Assembly: GCF_900129685.1 (NCBI RefSeq)
Contig: NZ_FQWM01000002.1
Coordinates: 210,654-274,653 of the forward strand
DNA length: 64,000 nt
DNA from: Cognatishimia maritima
GTDB lineage: Bacteria; Pseudomonadota; Alphaproteobacteria; Rhodobacterales; Rhodobacteraceae
Direction: 5' to 3'
Both the position numbers and the translations under genes were made by a program. The stretch's first letter is position 1. The number at the start of each line of letters is the position of its first letter. The notes under the pieces were generated by a model. It made no database searches and had not been told where the DNA came from. It was given only the letters and a program-made list of their open reading frames with translations. Below, in pieces: positions 1-8,838 of the stretch.

Positions 1-114
1 TCGTTAACATTTTCCCAACAGTTTTAAGCGAATTCTGTCGATAAGCGGCTGTCGCGCGCAGGCAGTTGATGGCAGGCCGCTGTCCCTAAGACGGTTTGGA
101 GCGTCAACATCATA

Positions 115-1215
115 ATGCAAACCTTGCTCATGAATGCCCGCTATAAGCACCGTGTCCCAACGGGTGTCGACCGCGTGGCGCAGCAACTCATCGCTGCGCT
201 TGAACAAAACTTGGACTTTCGGCAACGTTATCAAATTCGCTCCGTCGCACCAAAACGACGCCTGCCTGCTGCCGCTGCGCATCTCTGGGAACAAACCCAT
301 CTGGCGCGCACATCGCCTGATGACCTGTTGCTTTCGCTTTGCAACACCGGGCCGATCCTGCGCCGAAACCAGATCGTGATGATCCATGACGCCCAAGTGC
401 ATCTGACGCCACAAAGCTACGCCCCCCTCTTTCGCAACGCTTATCGCTTGGCGCAACCGGTGCTGGCCCGCCATGCAGCGGCCGTCCTGACAGTGTCAGA
501 GTTTTCAAAGGCCCAGTTGGTCCGCTACGGCATCGCTTCTGAGCAGTCAATTTCAGTGGTTCCCAACGGCGGCGACCATATCCTGCGTTTCCGCGCCGAT
601 ACCTCCATTCTGCAGCGCCACGGGCTGACGCCCCGGCGCTTTTTCATCGCTTTCGGCAGCGCAGCACCCCATAAAAACATCGACATGCTGCGGCGCGCAG
701 CAATGGCGCGATGCGACACGACCTATCCGCTTGTGATCATTGGAGGCGATGAGACATCAGTGGCCGAGAAATCGTGGTTGTCAGATCATGGCGTCAAAAT
801 CATCGGACGTGCCACAGACCCTGAACTGCGCGCGCTTTACGAAAACGCATGCGCCTTTGCTCTGCCTTCGCTGACCGAAGGCTTTGGCCTACCCGCAGCC
901 GAGGCAATGTTCTGCGGCTGCCCGGTTGTGTCGACAACCGCCGGCGCGGTGCCTGAGGTCTGCGGCACGGCCACGCTTACATGTGATCCCAAAGACGAAA
1001 AAGGCTGGACTGAGGCGATGGAAACCCTCGCCCACAATCCAGCCTTGGCCAAGAACCTGTCAGACGCAGGGCGGCTACAGGTGGCGCAATTCACCTGGTC
1101 AAATGCGGCCCAGAAGGTGTTGGCCGTGATCGACAATGCCCAGCGCGTTAACCCAACGGCGCAAACCCAGCCGGTGCGCCATAGCTCTGACGATCAGCGG
1201 TTCCCTGCAAGGTGA
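115..1215 (+). CDS. GT4-family glycosyltransferase
   Basis: Probable retaining glycosyltransferase (family 1/GT4, GT-B fold) that adds a sugar to a lipid-linked exopolysaccharide intermediate in the cytoplasm. The C-terminal half (about residues 185-340) carries the nucleotide-sugar motif EGFGLPAAEAM with the E(x7)E pair at residues 255 and 263, followed by GCPVVSTTAGAVPEV. Length of 366 residues is usual for the family. The ATG at 115 is taken because GT4-like sequence begins within ten residues; the nearest GGAG (98-101) is rather distant. The last 68 bases overlap the convergent SGNH gene, so its C-terminal tail is not conserved sequence. Context is the edge of an EPS locus. Sugar specificity cannot be read from sequence. 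Confidence 0.85.
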   Translation: MQTLLMNARYKHRVPTGVDRVAQQLIAALEQNLDFRQRYQIRSVAPKRRLPAAAAHLWEQTHLARTSPDDLLLSLCNTGPILRRNQIVMIHDAQVHLTPQSYAPLFRNAYRLAQPVLARHAAAVLTVSEFSKAQLVRYGIASEQSISVVPNGGDHILRFRADTSILQRHGLTPRRFFIAFGSAAPHKNIDMLRRAAMARCDTTYPLVIIGGDETSVAEKSWLSDHGVKIIGRATDPELRALYENACAFALPSLTEGFGLPAAEAMFCGCPVVSTTAGAVPEVCGTATLTCDPKDEKGWTEAMETLAHNPALAKNLSDAGRLQVAQFTWSNAAQKVLAVIDNAQRVNPTAQTQPVRHSSDDQRFPAR

Positions 1216-3727
1216 CTGACGCTGTGCTGTCGTTTTGCAGCCCGGCATAGGCAAAAATATCCCCAGTCATTCCTGAGATATCGAGCCCTCCGCCACCAGT
1301 CGCGGGATCAGCAGCGGCATCATTGTTCCAATCGCCTGCCCCATTTCTGCGCATCCAGAATTCGGACGTGCCCAGATCCACCGCCAATTGCACAACATCG
1401 CCGTCAAGCAGGCTTGCACCCATTGCCGTGTTACCCGCCGAATGAAAAACGTAACTGCCGCTCCAGAAACAACGCCCCGTGCCAAAGGCACCGCCGTTTA
1501 GGGCCGTTGTGCCCGATGTCGCTAGCCCAACACCCAGCACCTGCGGGCCAAGATCGAACTCCAGATAAACTTTGCCGGTCAGCACGGTAACGCCCCGCGT
1601 ATGACGCACGCCGCTAATGTCCGCAGTTGCAGACACCTGTCGATCCGCGTCGCTGTAAGCCAACTCCAACGGAGCGCCGGTATTGATGTTGCTGTCCCAT
1701 GACGCGCTACCACCCGATGCCGCAACCACCGCATTGGTCGCCGCGCTCTGGGCCGGGCTGCTGGACCCGCTCGCGTTGATGGCAATCACGCGAACAGATA
1801 ACGTCTGACCGACGTCCTGCGGCTGCACCTCATAACTCACTGCCGTCGCACCAGAGATTTCAGACCCCGAAGAAAGCCACTGATACTGATAGGCCGTTGG
1901 GCTGTTGCTCCAACTCCCAGTTGTCGCTGTCAGCACGTCCCCAACGCTGGGCGAAAGGGTATCAATCACAGGCAGCAGCTGGTTCACAGGGACGTCGCCC
2001 CCGATCACATTGATCGCAAAGTACGGCAAGACGGCGGTCGCGCCTTCGGAATCCCGAACGCGGAGCGCCAAACCCTCTGCCAGCGAAGCCTCCGATGCTA
2101 CGCCCGAAATCTCACCCGTCGCTGCGTTCAATGCCAAGCCCGTCGGCAAAACACCCCCAGCAAGGTCAAACACAAATGGCGCAGTCCCGCCGCTTGTCTG
2201 CGGAACAAAGCTATAAGCCGCGCCCAAAACAAGGCCTTCGCTTGGCGTTCCCGAAATCTGAAACTTATTCGCCACATTGCCCGCTATGAAGGCCGTCGCG
2301 CGGTGCAACTTCACCGTGACCGACGCGCCCGCCGCCACTTTGATGACGACCTGCACCGTTTGCTGCGCCGTATCTGCGCCATAGGCAGCATCGGGTGTGC
2401 GCAAGTTGTATCGCCCGGCTTCAGCCGCCCAATCCGTGTTCAAGGTCATCGGGCTGCTGCCTAAAGCAACCACGCCAACAGATTTCAATCCAACCGCCGC
2501 CTCAGCAATCTCGACCTCGGCGACAAAGTTGAGGATGTCGCCCGCCAAAGCATCGACCGCAAGACCCGGCAGGCTGATGGTGCAGGTGCCATCGCCCTGC
2601 GTGTCCGTGACAGAGACCTCAAAGCTGTTATCAACGCCATAGCCACAGGTCCAAACATCGCTGCCTTCGGTCCGCGCCACGGTCCAGTCTTGGGGCACGG
2701 TTCCAGCCACGCCATTCGTCGAAGCGGCGACGCCCGTGCGAAAGGTGGATGCCGCGCCCAGCAAGTTGTCGATTTCTGGCGCTGCAAAAACATCTGCGCT
2801 AACCAGCCCCGCCAACCTGTCTGCAATCTGCCCCGCAAGGTAGCGCGCGCCCACCGCGTTGGGATGGGACACATCCGATTTCATCGTGTCCCGGTCAAAG
2901 CCCCCCACATCCACTGCATGAAACCGCGCATGTGCCGCAACGCTGTGATCCACACCCAAATAGGTCACAACCCCGCCGGTTTCATAGGCGGTGACCCAAG
3001 CGGCCAGCGCAGATTTCTTGGCGTCTTGTGTTGTGATCCCCATACCGTCCAACAAGGTTGGCACCGCAATCACATGCGCCCCTGCCGCCAAGAGCGCCGT
3101 AAATGTCTGATCAAGGAAACTTGTGATTTCTTCAAAACTGTCGTCATCCAATGTCTGATTGGCCCCCACTGGCCCCATCACAACAACAGTCTGATCCGGC
3201 ACAATCTGCGCCACAATCTCGGGCGTGCCAAACCAAATCTTGCGTGCGCTGTCGCCACCCGTTGCATGCACAAACCCCTCTGGAAAGCGGAATTGATGGC
3301 CCACCAATTGCTGCAAAAAGACCCGCGTGCCGGGCATGTTGTGCATCACGCTGTCGCCATCCATCAGCAGAATTGGCGCGGCTTCTGTCACCTCAAACGG
3401 CGATGCGGGCAAGTCCGGCGCAAGACTCGCGCGGCGCAAAAAGCGCCCCTCTGCAATCAAGTCCATCTCACCGCCTAAGCTGTGCCAAATATTAAACCGG
3501 CAAAGCCGCCCTTCGGGAATTGCCTCCAGATCGTCAGCTTCTACTTCAAACTGCGATTGCCCCTGCACTTCGATCAACGGTTCCAGATTGGGGTTTTCGC
3601 CAATTGTCAGCACCTTCACGCCCCCCGCCGGGGCATTTAATAGCGCCAACCGCAGCCCCTCTCCTGCTGGAAACCGAATGTCAAAATTCTCAGCGCCACC
3701 CTGAAAATCAAACGTCTGAACGTGCAT
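1148..3727 (-). CDS. multidomain SGNH hydrolase-like / Ig / SPRY-like protein
   Basis: An 859-residue mosaic. Residues 115-310 look like an SGNH (GDSL) hydrolase: block I GDS at 124-126 and a late SHPNAVG (Asp/His block V) near 287, suggesting esterase or acetylhydrolase activity. After an unassigned beta-rich stretch come a putative-Ig (He_PIG) repeat at about 490-580 (LPTGLALNAATGEISG), a second Ig-like repeat at about 585-670, and a C-terminal concanavalin-like/SPRY-type module at about 680-859. No signal peptide is visible at the N-terminus, yet this build is typical of surface or extracellular proteins. It lies among EPS genes, so deacetylation or binding of the polysaccharide is a reasonable inference. 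SD AAAGGGG precedes the ATG by 7 bases. Confidence 0.7.
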   Translation of the reverse strand: MHVQTFDFQGGAENFDIRFPAGEGLRLALLNAPAGGVKVLTIGENPNLEPLIEVQGQSQFEVEADDLEAIPEGRLCRFNIWHSLGGEMDLIAEGRFLRRASLAPDLPASPFEVTEAAPILLMDGDSVMHNMPGTRVFLQQLVGHQFRFPEGFVHATGGDSARKIWFGTPEIVAQIVPDQTVVVMGPVGANQTLDDDSFEEITSFLDQTFTALLAAGAHVIAVPTLLDGMGITTQDAKKSALAAWVTAYETGGVVTYLGVDHSVAAHARFHAVDVGGFDRDTMKSDVSHPNAVGARYLAGQIADRLAGLVSADVFAAPEIDNLLGAASTFRTGVAASTNGVAGTVPQDWTVARTEGSDVWTCGYGVDNSFEVSVTDTQGDGTCTISLPGLAVDALAGDILNFVAEVEIAEAAVGLKSVGVVALGSSPMTLNTDWAAEAGRYNLRTPDAAYGADTAQQTVQVVIKVAAGASVTVKLHRATAFIAGNVANKFQISGTPSEGLVLGAAYSFVPQTSGGTAPFVFDLAGGVLPTGLALNAATGEISGVASEASLAEGLALRVRDSEGATAVLPYFAINVIGGDVPVNQLLPVIDTLSPSVGDVLTATTGSWSNSPTAYQYQWLSSGSEISGATAVSYEVQPQDVGQTLSVRVIAINASGSSSPAQSAATNAVVAASGGSASWDSNINTGAPLELAYSDADRQVSATADISGVRHTRGVTVLTGKVYLEFDLGPQVLGVGLATSGTTALNGGAFGTGRCFWSGSYVFHSAGNTAMGASLLDGDVVQLAVDLGTSEFWMRRNGAGDWNNDAAADPATGGGGLDISGMTGDIFAYAGLQNDSTASVTLQGTADRQSYGAPAGFAPLG

Positions 3728-3828
3728 GGCTTGCCCCTTTTGCGACCCGACGCAAAGGAAAGCCCAAATGTGGAAAACAACTGTGAAGTGGCCGCACGCT
3801 GCGGGCGCAACAGCGAGGATAACGCGGC

Positions 3829-4956
3829 TTAGCAGACCCCGATTTGCGACAAATTCCGCAAAATACCCTCCTGAAACGCGCGTTCCGAAAACTGTGCTGC
3901 CTGTTGCACGCAGGCGTCGCCGCAGCGCGCCTCAAGCCCGCTTTCTTCAAATTCTCTGACCGCCTCGACCAGAGCACTGGCACTTTGATCTTGGAAAAAG
4001 AACCCGGTCTTACCGGGCACCACGCTATCGCGCACCCCGCCCTTGCCGAAGGCTATCACAGGCCGACCAGAGGCCATGGCCTCGACCGGGACAATGCCGA
4101 AATCCTCTTCGCCTGGAAAAATCAGAGCGCGACATCGCGCAAGATGGTGCTTCAAATCTGCATCACTGACGCGGCCCAGAAAGCGGGTTTTTGGCCCCGC
4201 CCTCCGCGCCAATTCGCTTGGCACTCGGTCCGGGCCACCAATCACCAGAAGCGGCTTGTCCAGCAACCGAAACGCATCAATCGCAATGTCGGGGCGTTTG
4301 TAGGGCACCATCTCTCCCGCCCAGAGATAGTAGTCGCCAACATCGGACTTCGGGACCGGTGCAAACCTGTCAACGGCAACCGGGGGCGGCACAACCCCGG
4401 CATCGCGTCGCCAATAGGATTTGATCCGCGCCGCCACATGCGAGGAATTCGCGACGATCTGGTCCACACGCGCCGCCGAGGTTGCATCCCATTGTCTGAG
4501 CCGATGGAAAACCGGCCCCATAACCGCTCGTTTGGCTGGACCTGCAGCCGATTTGTAGCGCGCATAATGGTCCCAAATGTACCGCATCGGCGAGTGACAA
4601 TAACAAAGATGCGGCACGCCCGGCGGCGGAATAATCCCCTTGGCCGGCCCCGCTTCGGAGGAAATCACAAGGTCATAGCCGGTCAGATCCAGCTCCTCCA
4701 ACGCGCGCGGCATCATCGGAAGGTAATTTTGATACAGTCTGCGCGCAAAAGGCATCCGCCCAACGCGCGTTGTTCGAATGTCGTGCGCAAGAAGGGTTTC
4801 GCTCAGCCGTTTGGGGTCGACCACATGGGTAAAGATATCGGCCTGCGGAAACATCCGGCACAGCGCCTCAAGCACCTTTTCTCCGCCACGCATGCCGACC
4901 AGCCAATAATGGATCAAAGCGACCCGACGGTCCGCAAACAATCCGGGCACACTCAT
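3829..4956 (-). CDS. GT4-family glycosyltransferase
   Basis: A 375-residue GT-B glycosyltransferase. The N-terminus IHYWLVGMRGGEKVLEAL is the glycine-rich acceptor loop seen in family 4 mannosyl/glucosyl transferases, and the C-terminal domain has GEEDFGIVPVEAMASGRPV with the E(x7)E signature. It likely transfers a sugar from an activated donor to the growing exopolysaccharide repeat at the inner membrane. Its ATG overlaps the stop of the upstream export gene by four bases (4953-4956), so the two are translationally coupled in one operon. Donor and acceptor are not deducible. Confidence 0.85.
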   Translation of the reverse strand: MSVPGLFADRRVALIHYWLVGMRGGEKVLEALCRMFPQADIFTHVVDPKRLSETLLAHDIRTTRVGRMPFARRLYQNYLPMMPRALEELDLTGYDLVISSEAGPAKGIIPPPGVPHLCYCHSPMRYIWDHYARYKSAAGPAKRAVMGPVFHRLRQWDATSAARVDQIVANSSHVAARIKSYWRRDAGVVPPPVAVDRFAPVPKSDVGDYYLWAGEMVPYKRPDIAIDAFRLLDKPLLVIGGPDRVPSELARRAGPKTRFLGRVSDADLKHHLARCRALIFPGEEDFGIVPVEAMASGRPVIAFGKGGVRDSVVPGKTGFFFQDQSASALVEAVREFEESGLEARCGDACVQQAAQFSERAFQEGILRNLSQIGVC

Positions 4957-6209
4957 GGCTTTAAAGTCCCCGCAAGGCTGGCAACCTTGCCGTCACCGGC
5001 AGTGGACCAAGACACAAATAGCGTGTCTCCCGGCATGGTCTGCGCCCCAAGGTCTGGGGCGACCACATTGCCCCGCCCCGGTCGAACACTTGAAAGGGTG
5101 ATCAGAAGCTCTTGCTGTGCATCGCCCAAAGCAACAGGGCTACTTTCCAAAGCACGGAGTTGCTGCTGAACACTCTGCAACCGCGCCACTGCAGTCCATT
5201 CTTGTATCAAATTGTGTCGCAAATCGCGGAGCGTCTCAGCTTCATGGTTGGTTTGAATGCCGACGCGCTGTTGCTCTGCACGCGCCAGAACGGCAACAAC
5301 ATTCACCAGCGCTGTTTCTGCCTCAAGCAAATCAGACTGGACATTCGCTGCCCGTGTTTCCGCCAATGAAACCGCGATCGAGGTCGACAGTCCACGGTCG
5401 TGCAACGCCTGAACACGCGCCAGTTCTTCCTGCACGCCGGAGGCCAATACCCTTTGCAGATCAATACGTTCCTCGATCAGGCCCTGCTGCGACGCCAAGG
5501 CTTCTATTTCGCGTTCTGTCACGATCAATGCGTCATGGATAGCCCGTTGGTCCGCCTGCAAAAGCGTGGCATCAATGGTCACAAGCGACGGGCTTACCTC
5601 TGCGCGATCCATGTCGCGCAGTCCCTCAAGCCCATCCAAAGCAGCCTCTGGCAAGAGCGCCAACAAACGCTGTTGTTCAGCCCGAAGTGATGTGATTTCC
5701 AGCTCTAGTGCCCGCGCCTGCCCTTTTAGATCGGCGTCCAGCCGCGCGAGGCCAATTGATGTTTCCGCAGGCAAACCCGGCCCGCCGGCCATCGCTATGG
5801 CGGCCGCGACAGTCATCCCGGGAAAGTAGTCAAAGCGTCCGGGCTGCGCCACGTCGCCAATCACGATCACCGGCGCATAACCTGTCATCGACATACGCAC
5901 TTGTGGTGCCTGATACAGACCCGCACGCGTCAGATGTTCGGAAATGCGCGCCTCGGCTTGATCCAAGCTTAATCCCGCAACGGAAATAGCTCCAATTTCC
6001 ACAAGCCGCAGATTGCCATCAATATCCACCGCCGCCTCAATCGGGGCATCAACACCCGCCCAATTAAGCCGCACGTGATCCCCAGAGATCAATCGATAGG
6101 GCTCTGCCCCTTGCGCTGTGGCCGCTGCAGCAAGCAGGACCTTCAAGACGATAAGCCCCACAAAGCATGGCGGCAGCCGCAGGTATCCGGGGTTGAGAAT
6201 TGAGAACAT
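4953..6209 (-). CDS. ExoF-like polysaccharide export protein
   Basis: Periplasmic or outer-membrane polysaccharide export protein of the Wza/ExoF class. A signal-like hydrophobic segment near the N-terminus (LIVLKVLLAAAATA) is followed by a Poly_export domain (YRLISGDHVRLNWAG onward), an SLBB-type beta-grasp segment (VIVIGDVAQPGRF) and a long heptad-rich alpha-helical region of roughly 190 residues. The last is characteristic of ExoF-like rather than Wza-like members. The frame is open up to a GTG at 6242, but the ATG at 6209 gives a compact signal sequence and follows GGAT at suitable distance; GTG 6212 is an alternative. It heads the two-gene minus-strand unit with the glycosyltransferase. 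No lipobox is seen. Confidence 0.8.
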   Translation of the reverse strand: MFSILNPGYLRLPPCFVGLIVLKVLLAAAATAQGAEPYRLISGDHVRLNWAGVDAPIEAAVDIDGNLRLVEIGAISVAGLSLDQAEARISEHLTRAGLYQAPQVRMSMTGYAPVIVIGDVAQPGRFDYFPGMTVAAAIAMAGGPGLPAETSIGLARLDADLKGQARALELEITSLRAEQQRLLALLPEAALDGLEGLRDMDRAEVSPSLVTIDATLLQADQRAIHDALIVTEREIEALASQQGLIEERIDLQRVLASGVQEELARVQALHDRGLSTSIAVSLAETRAANVQSDLLEAETALVNVVAVLARAEQQRVGIQTNHEAETLRDLRHNLIQEWTAVARLQSVQQQLRALESSPVALGDAQQELLITLSSVRPGRGNVVAPDLGAQTMPGDTLFVSWSTAGDGKVASLAGTLKP

Positions 6210-6262
6210 CACACATCCAGTCAGAATCCGTCGCTGGGCCACTTTGCGCGAATTATCCTTTC

Positions 6263-6278
6263 CAAGGTATTAACCTTG
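6263..6278. promoter_or_regulatory. inverted repeat upstream of ExoF-like gene
   Basis: CAAGGT-ATTA-ACCTTG, a perfect 6-base inverted repeat with a 4-base spacer, sits 20-35 bases upstream of the export gene's frame and just after the sulfotransferase-like gene. It could be an operator for the EPS operon or a short hairpin after the upstream gene; no T-tract supports termination. Confidence 0.3.
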
Positions 6279-6292
6279 TCCGGCGGCGCGGC

Positions 6293-7060
6293 TCACCGCA
6301 ATGACATTGCTTTCAGCACCTGCTCATGCTGTGAACAACAAAGCTTTGAAACCTCGGGATCGACGCCTTCAACCGGGCCGCGCATCACTGAAGTTGGCTT
6401 TGATATGATCGCGCGGGCAGAAACACTTTGCCCCAGATCGCCGACACCTTCCTTGCCCATCTGGTCATTTGCGGCATACCGGTTCTCCAGAGGGGTTGAG
6501 AGGTTCAAAAACGCACCGACCCGCGCCAATGCCTCCTCCGGCGCGCTGAGCAACGATTCAGAGGTCAGGGCCATTCGGTGCGTGGCCGGAAATCTGTCCC
6601 AATGATCTGCCAGTCGCGCCAAGCGACCCGCATAGTAATGCGCCGCAAGCGTCGTCGTCGCGCCCTCGGCAACGCCTGTGTCCCACGCCATTTTCACAAG
6701 CGAACGGATCGTTGGTTGGGGCGAACGCAGCAAAAATATCGCGCGAGCCTGATAAAAATCTGGCATTGGCGCATCGTCCAACCTGTTGTGCAAGACCTTG
6801 TCTAGCAGGAAGTTTGCCTGCGGCTTCCGTCCCACCCGCCGCACGAGATTGACGTATAGCCGTCCTGCGCCTGTGTGATCTCTATGACCGACATGAGTCT
6901 CGCCATATCCTGAAATTTCTGGATGACTGCTTAGAACATTTGTCAGCGCGGTTGAGACCGACCGCATGTGCGACAGGATCAGCACGACCGATCCGTAATT
7001 GGCCAAAGGCACAAAGTGCTGCGCGGCACTGCCTACAACTTGTTTTGCTTGACGACGCAT
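6293..7060 (-). CDS. sulfotransferase-like P-loop protein
   Basis: Probable PAPS-dependent sulfotransferase family member. The stretch VLILSHMRSVSTALTNVL resembles the 5'-phosphosulfate loop (here lacking the canonical GTxxS form but keeping the R-S-x-S-T core), and IFLLRSPQPTIRSLV matches the 3'-phosphate-binding strand-loop (xLRxPxxxxxS). Length is about 255 residues. The frame continues upstream to a TTG at 7090, but ATG 7060 is preceded by GGGGTGAG and is preferred. It lies beside EPS genes in the same direction, so sulfation of the exopolysaccharide is an inference; sulfotransferase-like proteins in Roseobacters are numerous and mostly uncharacterised. Confidence 0.65.
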   Translation of the reverse strand: MRRQAKQVVGSAAQHFVPLANYGSVVLILSHMRSVSTALTNVLSSHPEISGYGETHVGHRDHTGAGRLYVNLVRRVGRKPQANFLLDKVLHNRLDDAPMPDFYQARAIFLLRSPQPTIRSLVKMAWDTGVAEGATTTLAAHYYAGRLARLADHWDRFPATHRMALTSESLLSAPEEALARVGAFLNLSTPLENRYAANDQMGKEGVGDLGQSVSARAIISKPTSVMRGPVEGVDPEVSKLCCSQHEQVLKAMSLR

Positions 7061-7132
7061 CTCACCCCAACTGCTGATCCCATATGTCAAAGTGACCGAG
7101 CGTGGTTAACAGATGCTTGATAAAGAAAATTT

Positions 7133-7810
7133 TCAGAGACGATTAAGCCGGTGTTTTTCCAGCAATTCGATCAGAATTTCCTTGGCGTGCTGCCGATGTT
7201 CGCGGTGACGGCGTCGTGCGGTTTCTGCGTCGCCTTGGCGAATGGCCTCATAGACCGCGCGGTGATCGGCATTCGATTTGGTCGGCACCGGACGGATATA
7301 AAGCGTTGTCATACGCGCGCGGCGGACCTGATCGTTCATCATGTTAAAGATGCTCGCGACGCGGTTGTTGTCACCCAAGCGAACCAGTTCGGCATGAAAG
7401 CGGTTGTCGGCCTCGGCCCATGCTTCAAGGTCCTGATCCGCCACAGCGCGGTCCATGTCTTCGATGGCGGCGGCAAGCTCAGACAGGTCCGCCTCACTAT
7501 AGCCACGCTGCGCGGCTTGCTCTGCCGCTTGGCTTTCCAGCGCTGTCAGCACCTCATAGATTTCGCGCATATCGCTGGGCGAGACCGGCAGGATGCGCAC
7601 CCCTTTGCGTGGGCGCAGCTCCAACAGACCTTGATTTTCCAACGTCAGCGCCGCTTCGCGAATAGGGGTCCGCGACATGCCCAGTCGGTCAGCCAGTTCG
7701 CTTTCCAAATGATCCGTGCCCCCCGCCAACTCGCCGGCGAAAATCATCCGGCGCAGCTCTTGCAGGGCGCGCTGAGAGTTGGATAGCGATTTCTGTGCTG
7801 CGTCTTTCAA
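7133..7810 (-). CDS. GntR-family regulator, FCD subfamily
   Basis: DNA-binding transcription factor. The N-terminal winged helix (about residues 10-75) contains ESELADRLGMSRTPIREAAL, the GntR helix-turn-helix, followed by an FCD ligand domain to residue 225 with metal-site-like His residues in FHAELVRLGDNN and REHRQHAK. The only sensible start is TTG 7810, overlapping the upstream oxidoreductase stop by four bases (TTGA). It is the last gene of a three-gene operon divergent from the TTT transporter, so it likely senses the transported acid or a product and controls the shared intergenic region, where palindromic repeats overlap a -35 box. Confidence 0.88.
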   Translation of the reverse strand: MKDAAQKSLSNSQRALQELRRMIFAGELAGGTDHLESELADRLGMSRTPIREAALTLENQGLLELRPRKGVRILPVSPSDMREIYEVLTALESQAAEQAAQRGYSEADLSELAAAIEDMDRAVADQDLEAWAEADNRFHAELVRLGDNNRVASIFNMMNDQVRRARMTTLYIRPVPTKSNADHRAVYEAIRQGDAETARRRHREHRQHAKEILIELLEKHRLNRL

Positions 7811-8838
7811 GGGTCCCCCAACGAGATTTTACGACCGGTTTCCGCAGACTCGTAGATCGCCCGCTCAATTTCAATGACCTTCAAGTAGTCTGACGCGATA
7901 TTTTCAAGCGGAGCCTGTCCAAGAAAGCCCAAAACCGCGTGCTGTTGCAATGCATGCACACAATCGCCGCCGAATCCGTCCCATGTGTCGGGCGCCAGCA
8001 GGTCTTGCGCGTCCAGTGCACCGAATTCGCGGAGCGTCACCCGACCGTCGCCATAAAGCTTTAGCGTGCCTTTTGTGCCTTCAAGCAGCGCTTCTCCCAT
8101 GGTGCGGCGATGATTGTCGGCGGCGTGATCAAGATTGCGATTGCCGTCAAGCATGGCCTTCACACCACCGGGATGGTCAAACAGCACATAGCCTGCATCC
8201 TCGCCCGCAATCACCGGATTGACCTTGCGCAGATCGGCATAAACCGCCGTCGGGTCGCCAAGCAAATAGCGGAACGTATCGACCCAGTGCACACCGGTTT
8301 CATGGATCAGGAACTTCTCCATCTCTTGGAAATAGGGCTGACGATCCAGATAGGCCTCTGGTCCCTGCCCGTCGCCCGGGCGCAGCCGGAATGTGACCTG
8401 TTGCAGCTGACCAATTGCGCCCGCGTCCAGCGCTGATTTGATGGCACGATACCAGGGCTGAAAGCGAAAGTTTTCATGCACGACAATGGTCGCGCCCGCC
8501 GCCTCAGCTTCGGCGACAATGGTTTTCGCCTCGTTCAGATCGTTGCAAAACGGTTTCTGGCAGATCATCCATTTGACCCCATGCCGCAAGGCGGTGCGAA
8601 TGGTGTCTGCATGGGCGACCGGCGGCAGGATGATGTCCAGAATATCAGTCTGTTGGTCACTCAGCATCTTGTCGAGGTCATCAAAGGCAGGCCATCCAGT
8701 GGCCCGCGCCTTTTCAATGTCGCGATTGCAGCTGCCAACCGGCGTGACCCCGTCGATCCGAGACCAGCTGCCATAGTGGAATTGGCTGAAATAGCCTGCT
8801 CCGACGCAGGCCACACGAAGGGTCTCGGTCTTAGTCAT
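7807..8838 (-). CDS. Gfo/Idh/MocA-family oxidoreductase
   Basis: NAD(P)-dependent dehydrogenase of the glucose-fructose oxidoreductase / inositol dehydrogenase / MocA family, 343 residues. An N-terminal Rossmann fold opens with VACVGAGYFSQFH; the usual EKP catalytic-loop lysine appears as CQKPF; the C-terminal alpha/beta domain has HETGVHWVDTFRYLLG with a conserved His. These enzymes oxidise sugars, inositols, lactols or related carbonyls. The gene overlaps its neighbours on both sides by four bases, so it is firmly operonic with the decarboxylating-dehydrogenase-like gene and the GntR regulator. The exact substrate is unknown. Confidence 0.85.
   Translation of the reverse strand: MTKTETLRVACVGAGYFSQFHYGSWSRIDGVTPVGSCNRDIEKARATGWPAFDDLDKMLSDQQTDILDIILPPVAHADTIRTALRHGVKWMICQKPFCNDLNEAKTIVAEAEAAGATIVVHENFRFQPWYRAIKSALDAGAIGQLQQVTFRLRPGDGQGPEAYLDRQPYFQEMEKFLIHETGVHWVDTFRYLLGDPTAVYADLRKVNPVIAGEDAGYVLFDHPGGVKAMLDGNRNLDHAADNHRRTMGEALLEGTKGTLKLYGDGRVTLREFGALDAQDLLAPDTWDGFGGDCVHALQQHAVLGFLGQAPLENIASDYLKVIEIERAIYESAETGRKISLGDP

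Noticed and set aside
1-114. A gene at the left edge
   Set aside because: No frame with family-like sequence is visible; it appears to be the leader of the first glycosyltransferase.
3844-5169. Long plus-strand open frame opposite the glycosyltransferase
   Set aside because: The opposite strand holds clear GT4 motifs; the plus-strand product has no family-like features.
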